34,898 nucleotides of DNA from Actinomadura kijaniata NBRC 14229 (GTDB lineage: Bacteria; Actinomycetota; Actinomycetes; Streptosporangiales; Streptosporangiaceae): the NCBI RefSeq assembly GCF_001552175.1, contig NZ_BCQR01000133.1, positions 1 through 34,898 of the forward strand, in the 5' to 3' direction. Below are positions 15,071 to 22,323 of this stretch, piece after piece. Position 1 is the first letter of the stretch. Every line of letters begins with the position of its first letter. The translations under genes were made by a program, and so were the position numbers. The notes below the pieces were generated by a model, which was not told where the DNA came from, did not search any database, and was given only the letters and a program-made list of their open reading frames with translations.

Positions 15071-15658
15071 ATGGACGCCAGAGCGGAACGCAGGGACCGG
15101 ACGCGCGCCGCGCTGATCGCGGAGGCCCGCCGGCTGTTCGCGGCCCGGGGCTATGGCGCGGTCGGCCTGGCGGAGATCGTCGCCGCCGCGGGCGTCACCA
15201 AGGGCGCGCTCTACCACCACTTCGCCAACAAGACCGACCTGTTCCGCGCGGTGCTCGACCAGGTCCAGCACGAGGTCGCCGACCGCGTGGCGGCCGCCGC
15301 CGACGCCCGCCCCGACCCGTGGGACCGGCTGGTGGCGGGCTGCCGCGCGTTCCTGGAGGTCGCCACCGACCCCGAGGCGCAGCAGATCATGCTGATCGAC
15401 GGCCCGGCCGTCCTCGGCTGGAACGAGTGGCGCGCGATGGACGAGGAGAACTCCGCCCGCCACCTGGCCGACGCCCTGCGCGAGCTGACCGGGGCGGGCG
15501 TCATCCCCGCCCAGCCGGTGGAGCCCCTGGTCCACCTGCTGTCAGGCGCGATGAACGAGGCCGTCCTCTGGCTGGCCCGGACCGACGACCCGGACGCCCT
15601 CACCACCACGACCGAGGCCCTGACCCGCCTCCTGGACGCCCTGCGCGCCGCCCCCTGA
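15071..15658 (+). CDS. TetR-family transcriptional regulator
   Basis: 195 residues from an ATG preceded by AAGGAGG. The N-terminal helix-turn-helix runs TRAALIAEARRLFAARGYGAVGLAEIVAAAGVTKGALYHHFANKTDLFRAVL (residues 11-61); GALYHHFANK is the recognition-helix signature. The C-terminal half is an alpha-helical ligand-binding domain, including a Trp-Arg segment (GWNEWRAMDEENSARHL) seen in the TetR_C_33/AefR-like group. It should repress transcription until a small ligand binds. Its own gene and the divergent VOC gene are the likely targets because of the two identical palindromes between them. It could also influence the P450 operon, but no copy of this operator was found there. Confidence 0.9.
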   Translation: MDARAERRDRTRAALIAEARRLFAARGYGAVGLAEIVAAAGVTKGALYHHFANKTDLFRAVLDQVQHEVADRVAAAADARPDPWDRLVAGCRAFLEVATDPEAQQIMLIDGPAVLGWNEWRAMDEENSARHLADALRELTGAGVIPAQPVEPLVHLLSGAMNEAVLWLARTDDPDALTTTTEALTRLLDALRAAP

Positions 15659-15660
15659 CG

Positions 15661-15951
15661 TCACCCGGACGGCTGGACGGGCTGCCAGCGCCAGGCGTCG
15701 CCGTCGCGCGTCGCCTCCAGCACCACCAGCGGCGCGCCGTGGTCGGCCCGCCACCGGGCGAACTCCCCGGCCAGTTGCACGTCGAACCCCTCGGGCAGCG
15801 GAGTCCCGCCCGGGTCGAGCGCGACCTGCAACGACGCCTCGGGGTTGTCCAGCGGCCAGACCCGCGCCTCCAGCTTGGTGGCGCTGATGCGGAAGATCGA
15901 CGACTCCCGGATCAGATGACCGTCAACACTGCGGACCCACACATCACCCAT
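15661..15951 (-). CDS. Small conserved-looking hypothetical protein
   Basis: 96 residues from an ATG with GCGGAGAC upstream. It seems to be one small alpha/beta domain: MGDVWVRSVDGHLIRESSIFRIS, then a Pro-containing loop and RWRADHGAPLVVLEATRDGDAW. There is no signal peptide, metal motif or helix-turn-helix. Its stop lies 2 bp beyond that of the convergent TetR gene. No family is recognised. The compact length, good start and normal codon use support a real gene. Confidence 0.65.
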   Translation of the reverse strand: MGDVWVRSVDGHLIRESSIFRISATKLEARVWPLDNPEASLQVALDPGGTPLPEGFDVQLAGEFARWRADHGAPLVVLEATRDGDAWRWQPVQPSG

Positions 15952-15986
15952 GTCTCCGCGTTACCCGCTCAGCGTCCAGGAAATCA

Positions 15987-16012
15987 CGCTCTGTCCGCTT
16001 CGTTCCAGAGCG
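15987..16012. repeat. Inverted repeat between two minus-strand genes
   Basis: CGCTCTG (15987-15993) and CAGAGCG (16006-16012) flank a 12-nt loop. It lies 36 bp above the start of the 96-residue gene and about 70 bp past the stop of the 2-hydroxyacid dehydrogenase. It may be a weak terminator or an operator; no T run follows. Confidence 0.4.
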
Positions 16013-16081
16013 GCCGGGAACCGCGGGCAACGCGACCGGCCCGACGGGGAACGCCCCGTACGCGCCCTGTCCCACGCCTTC

Positions 16082-17005
16082 TCAGCGGACGCGGTGCAGC
16101 AGCTCCTCCCCGGCGGCCAGGCGGCGGCAGTTCTCCGCCGCCACCTCGAAGTAGCGCGCCCACGTCTCGTGCGTCAGCCACGCCACGTGCGGCATCACCA
16201 CCACGTTCTCCATGCCGAACAGCGGGCTCCCGGCCCCCACCGGCTCCTTCTCGAAGACGTCCAGGCCCGCGCCCGCCAGGTGTCCCGAACGCAGCGCCTC
16301 CACCAGCGCCGACTCGTCGATCACCGCGCCCCGCGCCGTGTTCACCACCACCGCGCCCTCCGGCAGCAGCGCCAGGCGCTCGCGGTCCAGCAGGTGGTGC
16401 GTCTCGTCCGTCAGCGGGATGTGCACCGACAGGATGTCGCTGGAGCGGAGCAGCTCCTCCAACGGTCGCCACGCCGGGTCGCCGGAGCGCGGCGTGCGGG
16501 AGGTGTAGTACACCGTCGCCCCGACCGCCTCCAGCATCCCCTTCAGCAGCATCGCGATCTGACCGCCGCCCAGCAGCCCCACCGTCCGGCCCGCGACCTC
16601 CCCGCCGGTCAGGGACCGCGGCGCGGGCCAGCCCTCCCCGGCCCGCGTCCGCGCGTCGAACGCCACCACCCGCCGCAGCGTCGCCAGCGTCAGCAGCAGC
16701 GACGTCTCCGCCACCGCCTGCGCGTTCGTCCCCGGCATGTTCGCCACCGCGATCCCGCGCGCGGCGGCGGCGTCCAGGTCGATCGTGTTGACGCCCGTGC
16801 CCAGCTTCTGGATCAGCCGCAGCCGCGGCGCGCGGTCCATGTCCTCGGCGGTGATCGGGCGCAGCACGTGCCACAGCACCTCGGTCTCCGGCAGCAGCGC
16901 GTGGAAGCGGTCGTCGTCCTCCTCCGGGCAGCCCACGATGTCCAGTCCGGGTTCGCGCTCGGTGATGGCGCCGTGGTCGGCGTCGTAGTGCAGCAGCACC
17001 CGCAT
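16082..17005 (-). CDS. D-2-hydroxyacid dehydrogenase family protein
   Basis: 307 residues from an ATG with GAGGGG upstream. The N-terminal substrate domain ends in LRLIQKLGTGVNTIDL; the nucleotide-binding domain has VGLLGGGQIA (residues 142-151). That motif has Ala in place of the third Gly of the usual G-x-G-x-x-G. The catalytic triad is complete: R225 (NTARG), E254 (DVFEKEP) and H273 (MPH). It should reduce a 2-keto acid or oxidise a D-2-hydroxy acid with NAD(P)H in the cytoplasm. Relatives include phosphoglycerate and hydroxypyruvate dehydrogenases, and the substrate cannot be decided. It is divergent from the YrdB gene, with 68 bp between them. Confidence 0.9.
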   Translation of the reverse strand: MRVLLHYDADHGAITEREPGLDIVGCPEEDDDRFHALLPETEVLWHVLRPITAEDMDRAPRLRLIQKLGTGVNTIDLDAAAARGIAVANMPGTNAQAVAETSLLLTLATLRRVVAFDARTRAGEGWPAPRSLTGGEVAGRTVGLLGGGQIAMLLKGMLEAVGATVYYTSRTPRSGDPAWRPLEELLRSSDILSVHIPLTDETHHLLDRERLALLPEGAVVVNTARGAVIDESALVEALRSGHLAGAGLDVFEKEPVGAGSPLFGMENVVVMPHVAWLTHETWARYFEVAAENCRRLAAGEELLHRVR

Positions 17006-17060
17006 GTGATGGCCCCTCGTGATTCGTGGACTGCGCTTTCCGCACCCAGTGTGCTCCGAC

Positions 17061-17066
17061 TATCTT
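17061..17066 (+). promoter_or_regulatory. -10 element of a leaderless yrdB-like gene
   Basis: TATCTT ends 7 nt before the ATG at 17074, which has no Shine-Dalgarno. No convincing -35 was found at the expected distance. Confidence 0.4.
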
Positions 17067-17073
17067 GCCGATC

Positions 17074-17451
17074 ATGAATGGGGTCGACGCTCCCGGTCAC
17101 GGGGTCATGGCGGTGCCGCGGTTCCTGGCCGAGCTGGCCGCCTGGGTGGCGGCGCCGTGGGCGCTGGCCCCGCACTCGGTGCCGCTGGCGGTGCTGGCGG
17201 TGGTCGTGCTGGTCGGGCTGCCGACGGTGTTCGCGACGCCCGGCGACAAGGCCAGCGTGATCGTCGCCGTGCCCGGGTATGTCACGGTCGCGCTGGTGCT
17301 GCTCCAGCTCGCCGCCGCCGTCGCGGCGTCGTGGGCGGCCTGGCCGCCGCCGGTCGCCGTGGCGGTGACCGCGCTGTGCGCCGCGGTGGTGGTGTTCGAG
17401 GTTCCGCGCTGGCGGTGGCTGCTGACCGAGAGGAGGAACGCCCGTGTCTGA
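17074..17451 (+). CDS. YrdB family membrane protein (DUF2568)
   Basis: 125 residues. The ATG at 17074 is preferred over an upstream in-frame ATG at 17026 because a -10 element lies between them. Four hydrophobic helices are visible: FLAELAAWVAAPWALA, VPLAVLAVVVLVGLPTVFA, TVALVLLQLAAAVAASWAAW and VAVAVTALCAAVVVFEV. The order LAELAAWVA, LPTVFATPGDK and PRWRWLL matches DUF2568/YrdB, a small actinobacterial inner-membrane family of unknown function. Its last 8 bases overlap the next gene, so the two are probably co-translated. The pairing with a nitronate monooxygenase-like enzyme does not reveal its role. Confidence 0.85.
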   Translation: MNGVDAPGHGVMAVPRFLAELAAWVAAPWALAPHSVPLAVLAVVVLVGLPTVFATPGDKASVIVAVPGYVTVALVLLQLAAAVAASWAAWPPPVAVAVTALCAAVVVFEVPRWRWLLTERRNARV

Positions 17452-18460
17452 CTGGCTGCCGGAGGTCCCGGTCGTGCAGGCGCCGATGGCGGGCGGGGCG
17501 AGCACCCCCGAGCTGGTCGCGGCCGTGTGCGAGGCCGGGGGCCTGGGCTTCCTCGCCGCCGGGTACAGGACCGCCGCCCAGGTGCGCGCCGAGATCACGC
17601 GCACGCGGGAGCTGACCCGCCGCCCGTTCGGCGTGAACGTCTTCCTGCCCGCCGCCGACCCCGTCGACGACGCCGCGGTCGCCGCCTACCGGGAGCGCCT
17701 CCGCCCCGAGGCCGAACGCCTCGGCGTCGAGCCCGGCGCGCCCGGCCCCCGCGACGACGACTGGGACGCCAAGGTCACGGACCTGCTGGCCGACCCGCCC
17801 GCCGTCGTCGGCTTCACCTTCGGCTGCCCGGACGCCGCGGTCGTCCGGGCGTTCCAGCGGCGCGGCACGGCCGTCGTCGTCACCGTCACCACCCCGGACG
17901 AGGCCCGCCGGGCGGGCGCCGCCGACGCCCTCTGCGTCCAGGGCAGGGAGGCGGGCGCGCACCGCGGCTCGTTCACCAACGGCGACGAGGAGCACCTCCC
18001 GATCCGCGAGCTCGTCCCCCGGGTCAGGGAGGTCACCGCCACGCCGCTGATCGCCGCCGGGGGCATCGCCACCGCCGACCACGTCAGGGAGATGCTGCTG
18101 CTCGGCGCGGTCGCGGTCCAGGCGGGGACGGCGTTCCTGCGCTCCCCCGAGAGCGGCGCGAGCGAGGTCCACAAGAACGCCCTGGCCGACCCCCGCTACA
18201 CCCGCACCGCGATGACCCGCGCGTTCTCCGGGCGTCCGGCGCGCGGGCTGGTCAACCGCTTCCTCACCGAGCACTCCCCGCACGCCCCGGCCGCGTACCC
18301 GGACGTCCACCACCTGACCGCGCCGCTGCGCCGCGCCTCCGCCGCGCGGCGCGACCCGGAGGGAGTGAACCTGTGGGCGGGGGAGTCCTGGCGGCTCGCC
18401 ACGGCCGAGCCCGCGCACCGGATCGTCGCCGCCCTCGCCGGAAAGATCGCAAATTCGTGA
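17444..18460 (+). CDS. Nitronate monooxygenase-like FMN enzyme
   Basis: 338 residues from a GTG overlapping the YrdB stop, with GAGAGGAGG upstream. It is a TIM barrel of the 2-nitropropane dioxygenase family. Landmarks are PVVQAPMAGGASTPELVAAVCEAGGLGFLAAGY, AAGGIATADHVREMLLLGAVAVQAGTAFL (FMN phosphate binding) and EAGAHRGSF. Class-I enzymes oxidise toxic alkyl nitronates such as propionate 3-nitronate with FMN and O2. Some family members are enoyl-ACP reductases or NADH:quinone reductases, so the exact activity is open. It is coupled to yrdB, and a polysaccharide deacetylase follows 55 bp later. Confidence 0.9.
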   Translation: MSDWLPEVPVVQAPMAGGASTPELVAAVCEAGGLGFLAAGYRTAAQVRAEITRTRELTRRPFGVNVFLPAADPVDDAAVAAYRERLRPEAERLGVEPGAPGPRDDDWDAKVTDLLADPPAVVGFTFGCPDAAVVRAFQRRGTAVVVTVTTPDEARRAGAADALCVQGREAGAHRGSFTNGDEEHLPIRELVPRVREVTATPLIAAGGIATADHVREMLLLGAVAVQAGTAFLRSPESGASEVHKNALADPRYTRTAMTRAFSGRPARGLVNRFLTEHSPHAPAAYPDVHHLTAPLRRASAARRDPEGVNLWAGESWRLATAEPAHRIVAALAGKIANS

Positions 18461-18515
18461 TCAACCGGTAGGTTCAGACCGAACCACTGAGAAACCGGTA
18501 CGGGGGAGGCGGCGC

Positions 18516-19349
18516 ATGCTGCCCGGGGGACGCGGGGTTCGCGCGGCGGCGGGGGCCGTCGCGTTCGGACTCCTGGTGAGCGCGTGCGACGGCCCGAAGG
18601 CGGCCGACCCGCCGAAGCGGGAACGCGCGGTCGACGCCATCGCGGGCGAGCGGGGTGACGCCCGCGCGCTCTGGGCCCGGTGGGGCCTGAAACCGCTGCG
18701 GCCCGCCCCGGCCCCGCCCGCCGTCAAGCCCCTCAGGCTCACCCGCAGGGACGTCAAGGTCTTCAACCACGTCCCCACCGGTGACCGCGTCGTGTTCATC
18801 ACGATCGACGACGGCGCGGAGAAGGACCCGAAGTTCGTCCGGATGCTGGAGGACCTGCGGGTCCCCGTCTCGATCTTCCTCACCGACGACGCGATCCGGC
18901 CGCACTACGCGTACTTCCAGCCGATCCAGAAGCTCGGCAACGCCGTCCAGAACCACACCCTCAATCACCCGGTCATGACCGGCCTCGGCCTCGACGGGCA
19001 GAAGCGCCAGATCTGCGGCGCCCAGAGGATCCTGAAGCAGCGCTACGGCGTGAGCCCCACGCTGTTCCGCCCGCCGTTCGGCCTGTGGAACTCCCTCACC
19101 AAACAGGCGGCGGCGTCCTGCGGCGTGCACGGCATCGTGCTGTGGCGCGCCTCCATGCAGATCAACGACATGCAGTACGACGACCCCGCCAGGAAGCTGC
19201 ACCCCGGCGACGTCCTGCTGGCGCACTTCCGGGGCCCGAAGGAGCTCAAGGGCCGCACGATGACCCACATGTTCGGCAGGATGCTCATGCGCATCCGCCG
19301 CCAGGGGTTCAGCGTCGCCCGCCTTGAGGACTACGTGCAGACCCCCTGA
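18516..19349 (+). CDS. Polysaccharide deacetylase-family lipoprotein
   Basis: 277 residues, starting after GGGGGAGG. The signal peptide ends in the lipobox V-S-A-C with Cys24, so the protein is probably anchored to the outer face of the membrane. After a Pro-rich linker comes a NodB/CE4 domain. Motif 1 is FITIDDG (D98, D99; Ile replaces the common Phe), motif 2 HTLNH (H147, H151), motif 3 RPPFG (R185), motif 4 around LWR, and motif 5 LLAHF (H237). All catalytic and metal residues are present. It would remove acetyl groups from cell-wall glycans such as peptidoglycan or other acetylated sugars. The gene stands alone. The nearby -10-like TAGGTT (18469-18474) may serve it. Confidence 0.9.
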   Translation: MLPGGRGVRAAAGAVAFGLLVSACDGPKAADPPKRERAVDAIAGERGDARALWARWGLKPLRPAPAPPAVKPLRLTRRDVKVFNHVPTGDRVVFITIDDGAEKDPKFVRMLEDLRVPVSIFLTDDAIRPHYAYFQPIQKLGNAVQNHTLNHPVMTGLGLDGQKRQICGAQRILKQRYGVSPTLFRPPFGLWNSLTKQAAASCGVHGIVLWRASMQINDMQYDDPARKLHPGDVLLAHFRGPKELKGRTMTHMFGRMLMRIRRQGFSVARLEDYVQTP

Positions 19350-19455
19350 CCGCGTTCCTCCCCACCCCTCCCTCACGCACCGTCACCGCACGGCGCGGGG
19401 TTACCGTGAAATTGGGGACGACGGCGTGTCGCCGCGATTTCGTGTGTGAGGGCGG

Positions 19456-20388
19456 ATGGGGCCGTACGACGGCCGGGACCGGGCCTGGTTCCACAGCCAG
19501 TTCATGTCGCTGTCGGTGCGTAAGACCGGCATGGAATGGCAGGCCTTCGTCAACGATCTGATGCACGCCGTCCACCCCGGCGAGTTCATGGCCGTGGACC
19601 CCACCGGGCGCGGCGACAAGGGCTGCGACGGCTGGGTGGGCGGGCTGATGCTCGCCTGCTACGGCGCCACCTCCCCCAACCAGGGCCGCGTCGCCAGGAA
19701 GGTGAACGACGACTTCCACACCGCCCTGCGCTACTGGGGCGACCACATGGAACGCTGGGCGTTCGTCCACAACAACGCGGGCGGGCTGCCGGAGATGGCC
19801 GCCCGCGCCGTGCTGGACCTGCGCCGCCGCCACCAGGGGTCGATCCGGATCGAGGTGTGGCCCCCGCAGGTGCTGTGGAACCACTGCGCGTTCCTGGCCC
19901 GCGACCGCCTCGCCGAGATCGTCGGCTCGCCGCCGTCCGACCACCCCGCCGGGATGACCTACATCGCCCGCTGCGTCGAGTCCCTGGCCCGCACCCGGCT
20001 GCAACCCGGCCTCGACCCCGTCCGCGAGGTCGCGTTCGGGAAGATCGAGCACAACGGGTTCGGTCCCGAGGTCGCCGACCTCATCAAGCACCACCAGACC
20101 CACACCGGACACGTCCGCTACTACTTCGCCTTCGCCTCGCCCGGCGAGCAGGCCCAGGTCTCGGAGAACCTGCTGACCCGCTTCGCCGGGCTGCGGGCGG
20201 TCCTGCCCACCTCCGACGCGGTGTTCCACGCGCTGTGCGACGACCTGGTGGCCGAGGCGTTCGCCGGGGGCGGCTGCCCCGACCCGGCGCAGCGCCGCAG
20301 CGCCGCGCTCATGGTCGTCACCCACTTCTTCGAACGCTGCGAGATCTTCGAGTCCCCGGTGGAGGGCCGCCGTGCTGCTTCCTTCTAA
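19456..20388 (+). CDS. ABC-3C system effector with REase-like N-terminal domain
   Basis: 310 residues, ATG after GAGGGCGG. An N-terminal region (residues 25-110) begins MEWQAFVNDLMHAVHPGEFMAVDP. It carries a GDKGCDG motif (D54, D58), followed by LMLACYG and RWAFVHNN. This layout resembles the restriction-endonuclease-like domain of ABC-three-component (ABC-3C) proteins, with C-Y in place of the usual Q/E-x-K catalytic strand, so nuclease activity is uncertain. The rest (residues 130-310) is helical and corresponds to the ABC-3C C-terminal region. It ends 17 bp inside the next gene. In this class the large protein is the putative effector, and its neighbours are a small middle component and an SMC-like ATPase. 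Its target is unknown. The match is from memory of the family, not a search. Confidence 0.75.
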   Translation: MGPYDGRDRAWFHSQFMSLSVRKTGMEWQAFVNDLMHAVHPGEFMAVDPTGRGDKGCDGWVGGLMLACYGATSPNQGRVARKVNDDFHTALRYWGDHMERWAFVHNNAGGLPEMAARAVLDLRRRHQGSIRIEVWPPQVLWNHCAFLARDRLAEIVGSPPSDHPAGMTYIARCVESLARTRLQPGLDPVREVAFGKIEHNGFGPEVADLIKHHQTHTGHVRYYFAFASPGEQAQVSENLLTRFAGLRAVLPTSDAVFHALCDDLVAEAFAGGGCPDPAQRRSAALMVVTHFFERCEIFESPVEGRRAASF

Positions 20389-20647
20389 GACCCTGCCCGC
20401 CGACCAGGCGCTGGTGGCCGTCGCCGCGCAGATCCTGCTGCAACTGGACCGCCCCCGCAGCGTCTCAGCGACCTGGGACCGGCTGCTGGAGTGGCGGTCG
20501 GCGCGCGGGATGGACCCCACACCGCCGTTCTGGTGGTTCTCCCTGGCCCTGGACCTCCTCTACGCGATCGGCGCCGTCGAGCACCGCGACGGGGAACTGA
20601 CCCGGCTACCGGAGGGGACGCGCCGTGCTGCACGACCTGACCAGTGA
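20372..20647 (+). CDS. ABC-3C middle component, MC6-like
   Basis: 91 residues from a GTG preceded by GGAGGG, overlapping the preceding gene by 17 bp and the next by 23 bp. The N-terminus MLLPSKTLPADQALVAVAAQIL, the segment SVSATWDRLLEW and the ending WFSLALDLLYAIGAVEHRDGEL match the middle component MC6 of ABC-three-component systems. The whole protein looks like a small winged-helix domain. In these systems it is thought to bridge the effector and the ABC ATPase. The tight overlaps imply a fixed stoichiometry. Family assignment is by recognised sequence pattern, and no search was run. Confidence 0.8.
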   Translation: MLLPSKTLPADQALVAVAAQILLQLDRPRSVSATWDRLLEWRSARGMDPTPPFWWFSLALDLLYAIGAVEHRDGELTRLPEGTRRAARPDQ

Positions 20648-22313
20648 CCTGCCCACCTTCCGGCCCGTGCGGTTCGGCGCGGGACTGAACGTCGCCGTCG
20701 CACACCGCCCCCGCGACCACGAGGGGGGCGACCGCGACCCGGCCGGCACGACCGGCCTGGTGCGCCTGCTGGACTTCCTGCTCGGCGGCGACGTCCGCGT
20801 CGGCCACCCGCTGCGCCGCGCCGAGCTGGCCGGGGCCCGCTTCGCCCTCACCCTCGACCTGTCCGGCCACCCGGCCACGATCACGCGCGGCGCGGCCGAC
20901 CCCGCCACGGTCCGGATCGACGACGAGACGATGCGCCTGCAACGCCTCCGCGCCCACCTGGGCCGCGCGCTGTTCGGGCTGACCGGCGAGGGCAACGAGC
21001 CGTCGTTCCGCTCGGTGGTCCCGTACTACCTGCGCGACGTGGCGGCGGGGGGCTACGCGTCGCCGGTGGAGACCCATCGCGGGCAGCGCGCCACCGACGC
21101 GCAGCCCGCGCTGGCCCACCTGTTCGCCCTGGACGTGGACCTGGTGGCGAAGGTGCGGGAGGTCGGGGAGACCGACCGGCAGCTACGCGCCCTGCGCCGC
21201 GCCGCCAAAGAGTCGATCATGGGGATGACGCTGGGCCGCCTCGGCGACCTGGACGCCCGGATCCGCGCGCTGCGGGCGCAGCGCGCCGAGCTGGCCGCCG
21301 ACCTCGCCGCGTTCCGCCTCGCCGGCCGCTACGACCGCCACCGCGACCGGGCCGACGCGCTCAGCCGCCGCATCCGCGAGATCAACGACCATCTCGCCGT
21401 CACCGAGCGCCGCATCCGCGACATCGAGACGGCCATCGCCGACGACGCCGGCGACCTGCCCGACCACGCCTACCTGCGCCAGGTGTACGAGCAGGCCGGG
21501 GCGGTGCTGCCGGACCTGGTGACGCGCCGGTTCGAGGAGGTCCGCGCGTTCCACCGGTCGGTCGTCGCCAACCGCCGCCGCTACCTGGAGTCCCAGCACG
21601 ACCGGCTCCGCCGCGAGCGCGAACGCGAGCACGCCGAGCTGGACCGTCTGGACCGCGAACGCGCCGAGGTGATGCGCCTGCTCGACGCCGACGGGGCCCT
21701 CGCCGCCTACACCGAGCTGCACCGCCGCCTGGCCCACCTCGACGGCCGCCTGGCCGAGCTGGCCGAACGCCGCGCCGTCGTCGCCCGCTGGAGCGAGGCG
21801 GGCCGCCACGTCCGCCACCGGTCCGGCGAGATCGAACGGCAGATCAGCGACGACCTGCACGACCGCCGCGACCGCGTCGCCGCCGTCTCCCGCCGCTACG
21901 CCTCCTACGCGCGGCGCCTCTACGGCGCCCGCCGCACCGTCGACCTGACGATCGAGGCGGGCCGCTCCGGCTACCGGTTCCTGCCGTCCATCGGCGGGAA
22001 CGCGACGCCCGACGGGCGCGCGATGGCGCTGTTCTGCTTCGACCTGTGCCTGGCGGTGACGGCCCGCCGCTCCGGTCACGGCCCCGACTTCCTGGTCCAC
22101 GACGGCCACCTGTTCGACCACGTGGACGCCCGCCGCACGGCCCTGGCGCTGGAGCTGGCCGCCGACGTGGGCGACCGCGAGGGCCTCCAGTACGTCGTGA
22201 CGCTGGACTCCGACCGCCTCGACGAGGCCCTCGCCCACAGCCCTGGCCTGCGCCACCACGTGTGCGCGGAGATGGCCGGGCGGGAGGGCGGCCTGTTCGG
22301 GATCCGCTCCTGA
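20625..22313 (+). CDS. DUF2326-like SMC/RecN-type ATPase with degenerate Walker A
   Basis: 562 residues from a GTG after GGAGGGG, overlapping the middle component. The N-terminus (FGAGLNVAVA) matches the start of DUF2326 ABC ATPases. At residues 36-54 the Walker A region reads DRDPAGTTGLVRLLDFLLG; family members have AGKTSL or GKST, so the catalytic Lys is Thr42. Long coiled coils follow (about 190-275 and 310-400: LRREREREHAELDRLDRER). The C-terminal ABC half has LFCFDLCLA after GGNATPDG, and the Walker B-like FLVHDGHLFDHVD (489-501, D493). VTLDSDRL fits the end of the family. In ABC-3C systems this protein is the sensor or motor. Here ATP hydrolysis may be impaired. Confidence 0.8.
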   Translation: MLHDLTSDLPTFRPVRFGAGLNVAVAHRPRDHEGGDRDPAGTTGLVRLLDFLLGGDVRVGHPLRRAELAGARFALTLDLSGHPATITRGAADPATVRIDDETMRLQRLRAHLGRALFGLTGEGNEPSFRSVVPYYLRDVAAGGYASPVETHRGQRATDAQPALAHLFALDVDLVAKVREVGETDRQLRALRRAAKESIMGMTLGRLGDLDARIRALRAQRAELAADLAAFRLAGRYDRHRDRADALSRRIREINDHLAVTERRIRDIETAIADDAGDLPDHAYLRQVYEQAGAVLPDLVTRRFEEVRAFHRSVVANRRRYLESQHDRLRREREREHAELDRLDRERAEVMRLLDADGALAAYTELHRRLAHLDGRLAELAERRAVVARWSEAGRHVRHRSGEIERQISDDLHDRRDRVAAVSRRYASYARRLYGARRTVDLTIEAGRSGYRFLPSIGGNATPDGRAMALFCFDLCLAVTARRSGHGPDFLVHDGHLFDHVDARRTALALELAADVGDREGLQYVVTLDSDRLDEALAHSPGLRHHVCAEMAGREGGLFGIRS

Positions 22314-22323
22314 CCCGCGCCCG

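Noticed and set aside
20625..22313. ABC ATPase as a housekeeping SMC or RecN protein
   Set aside because: It is too short, lacks the hinge and is coupled to a small MC6-like gene, so ABC-3C fits better.
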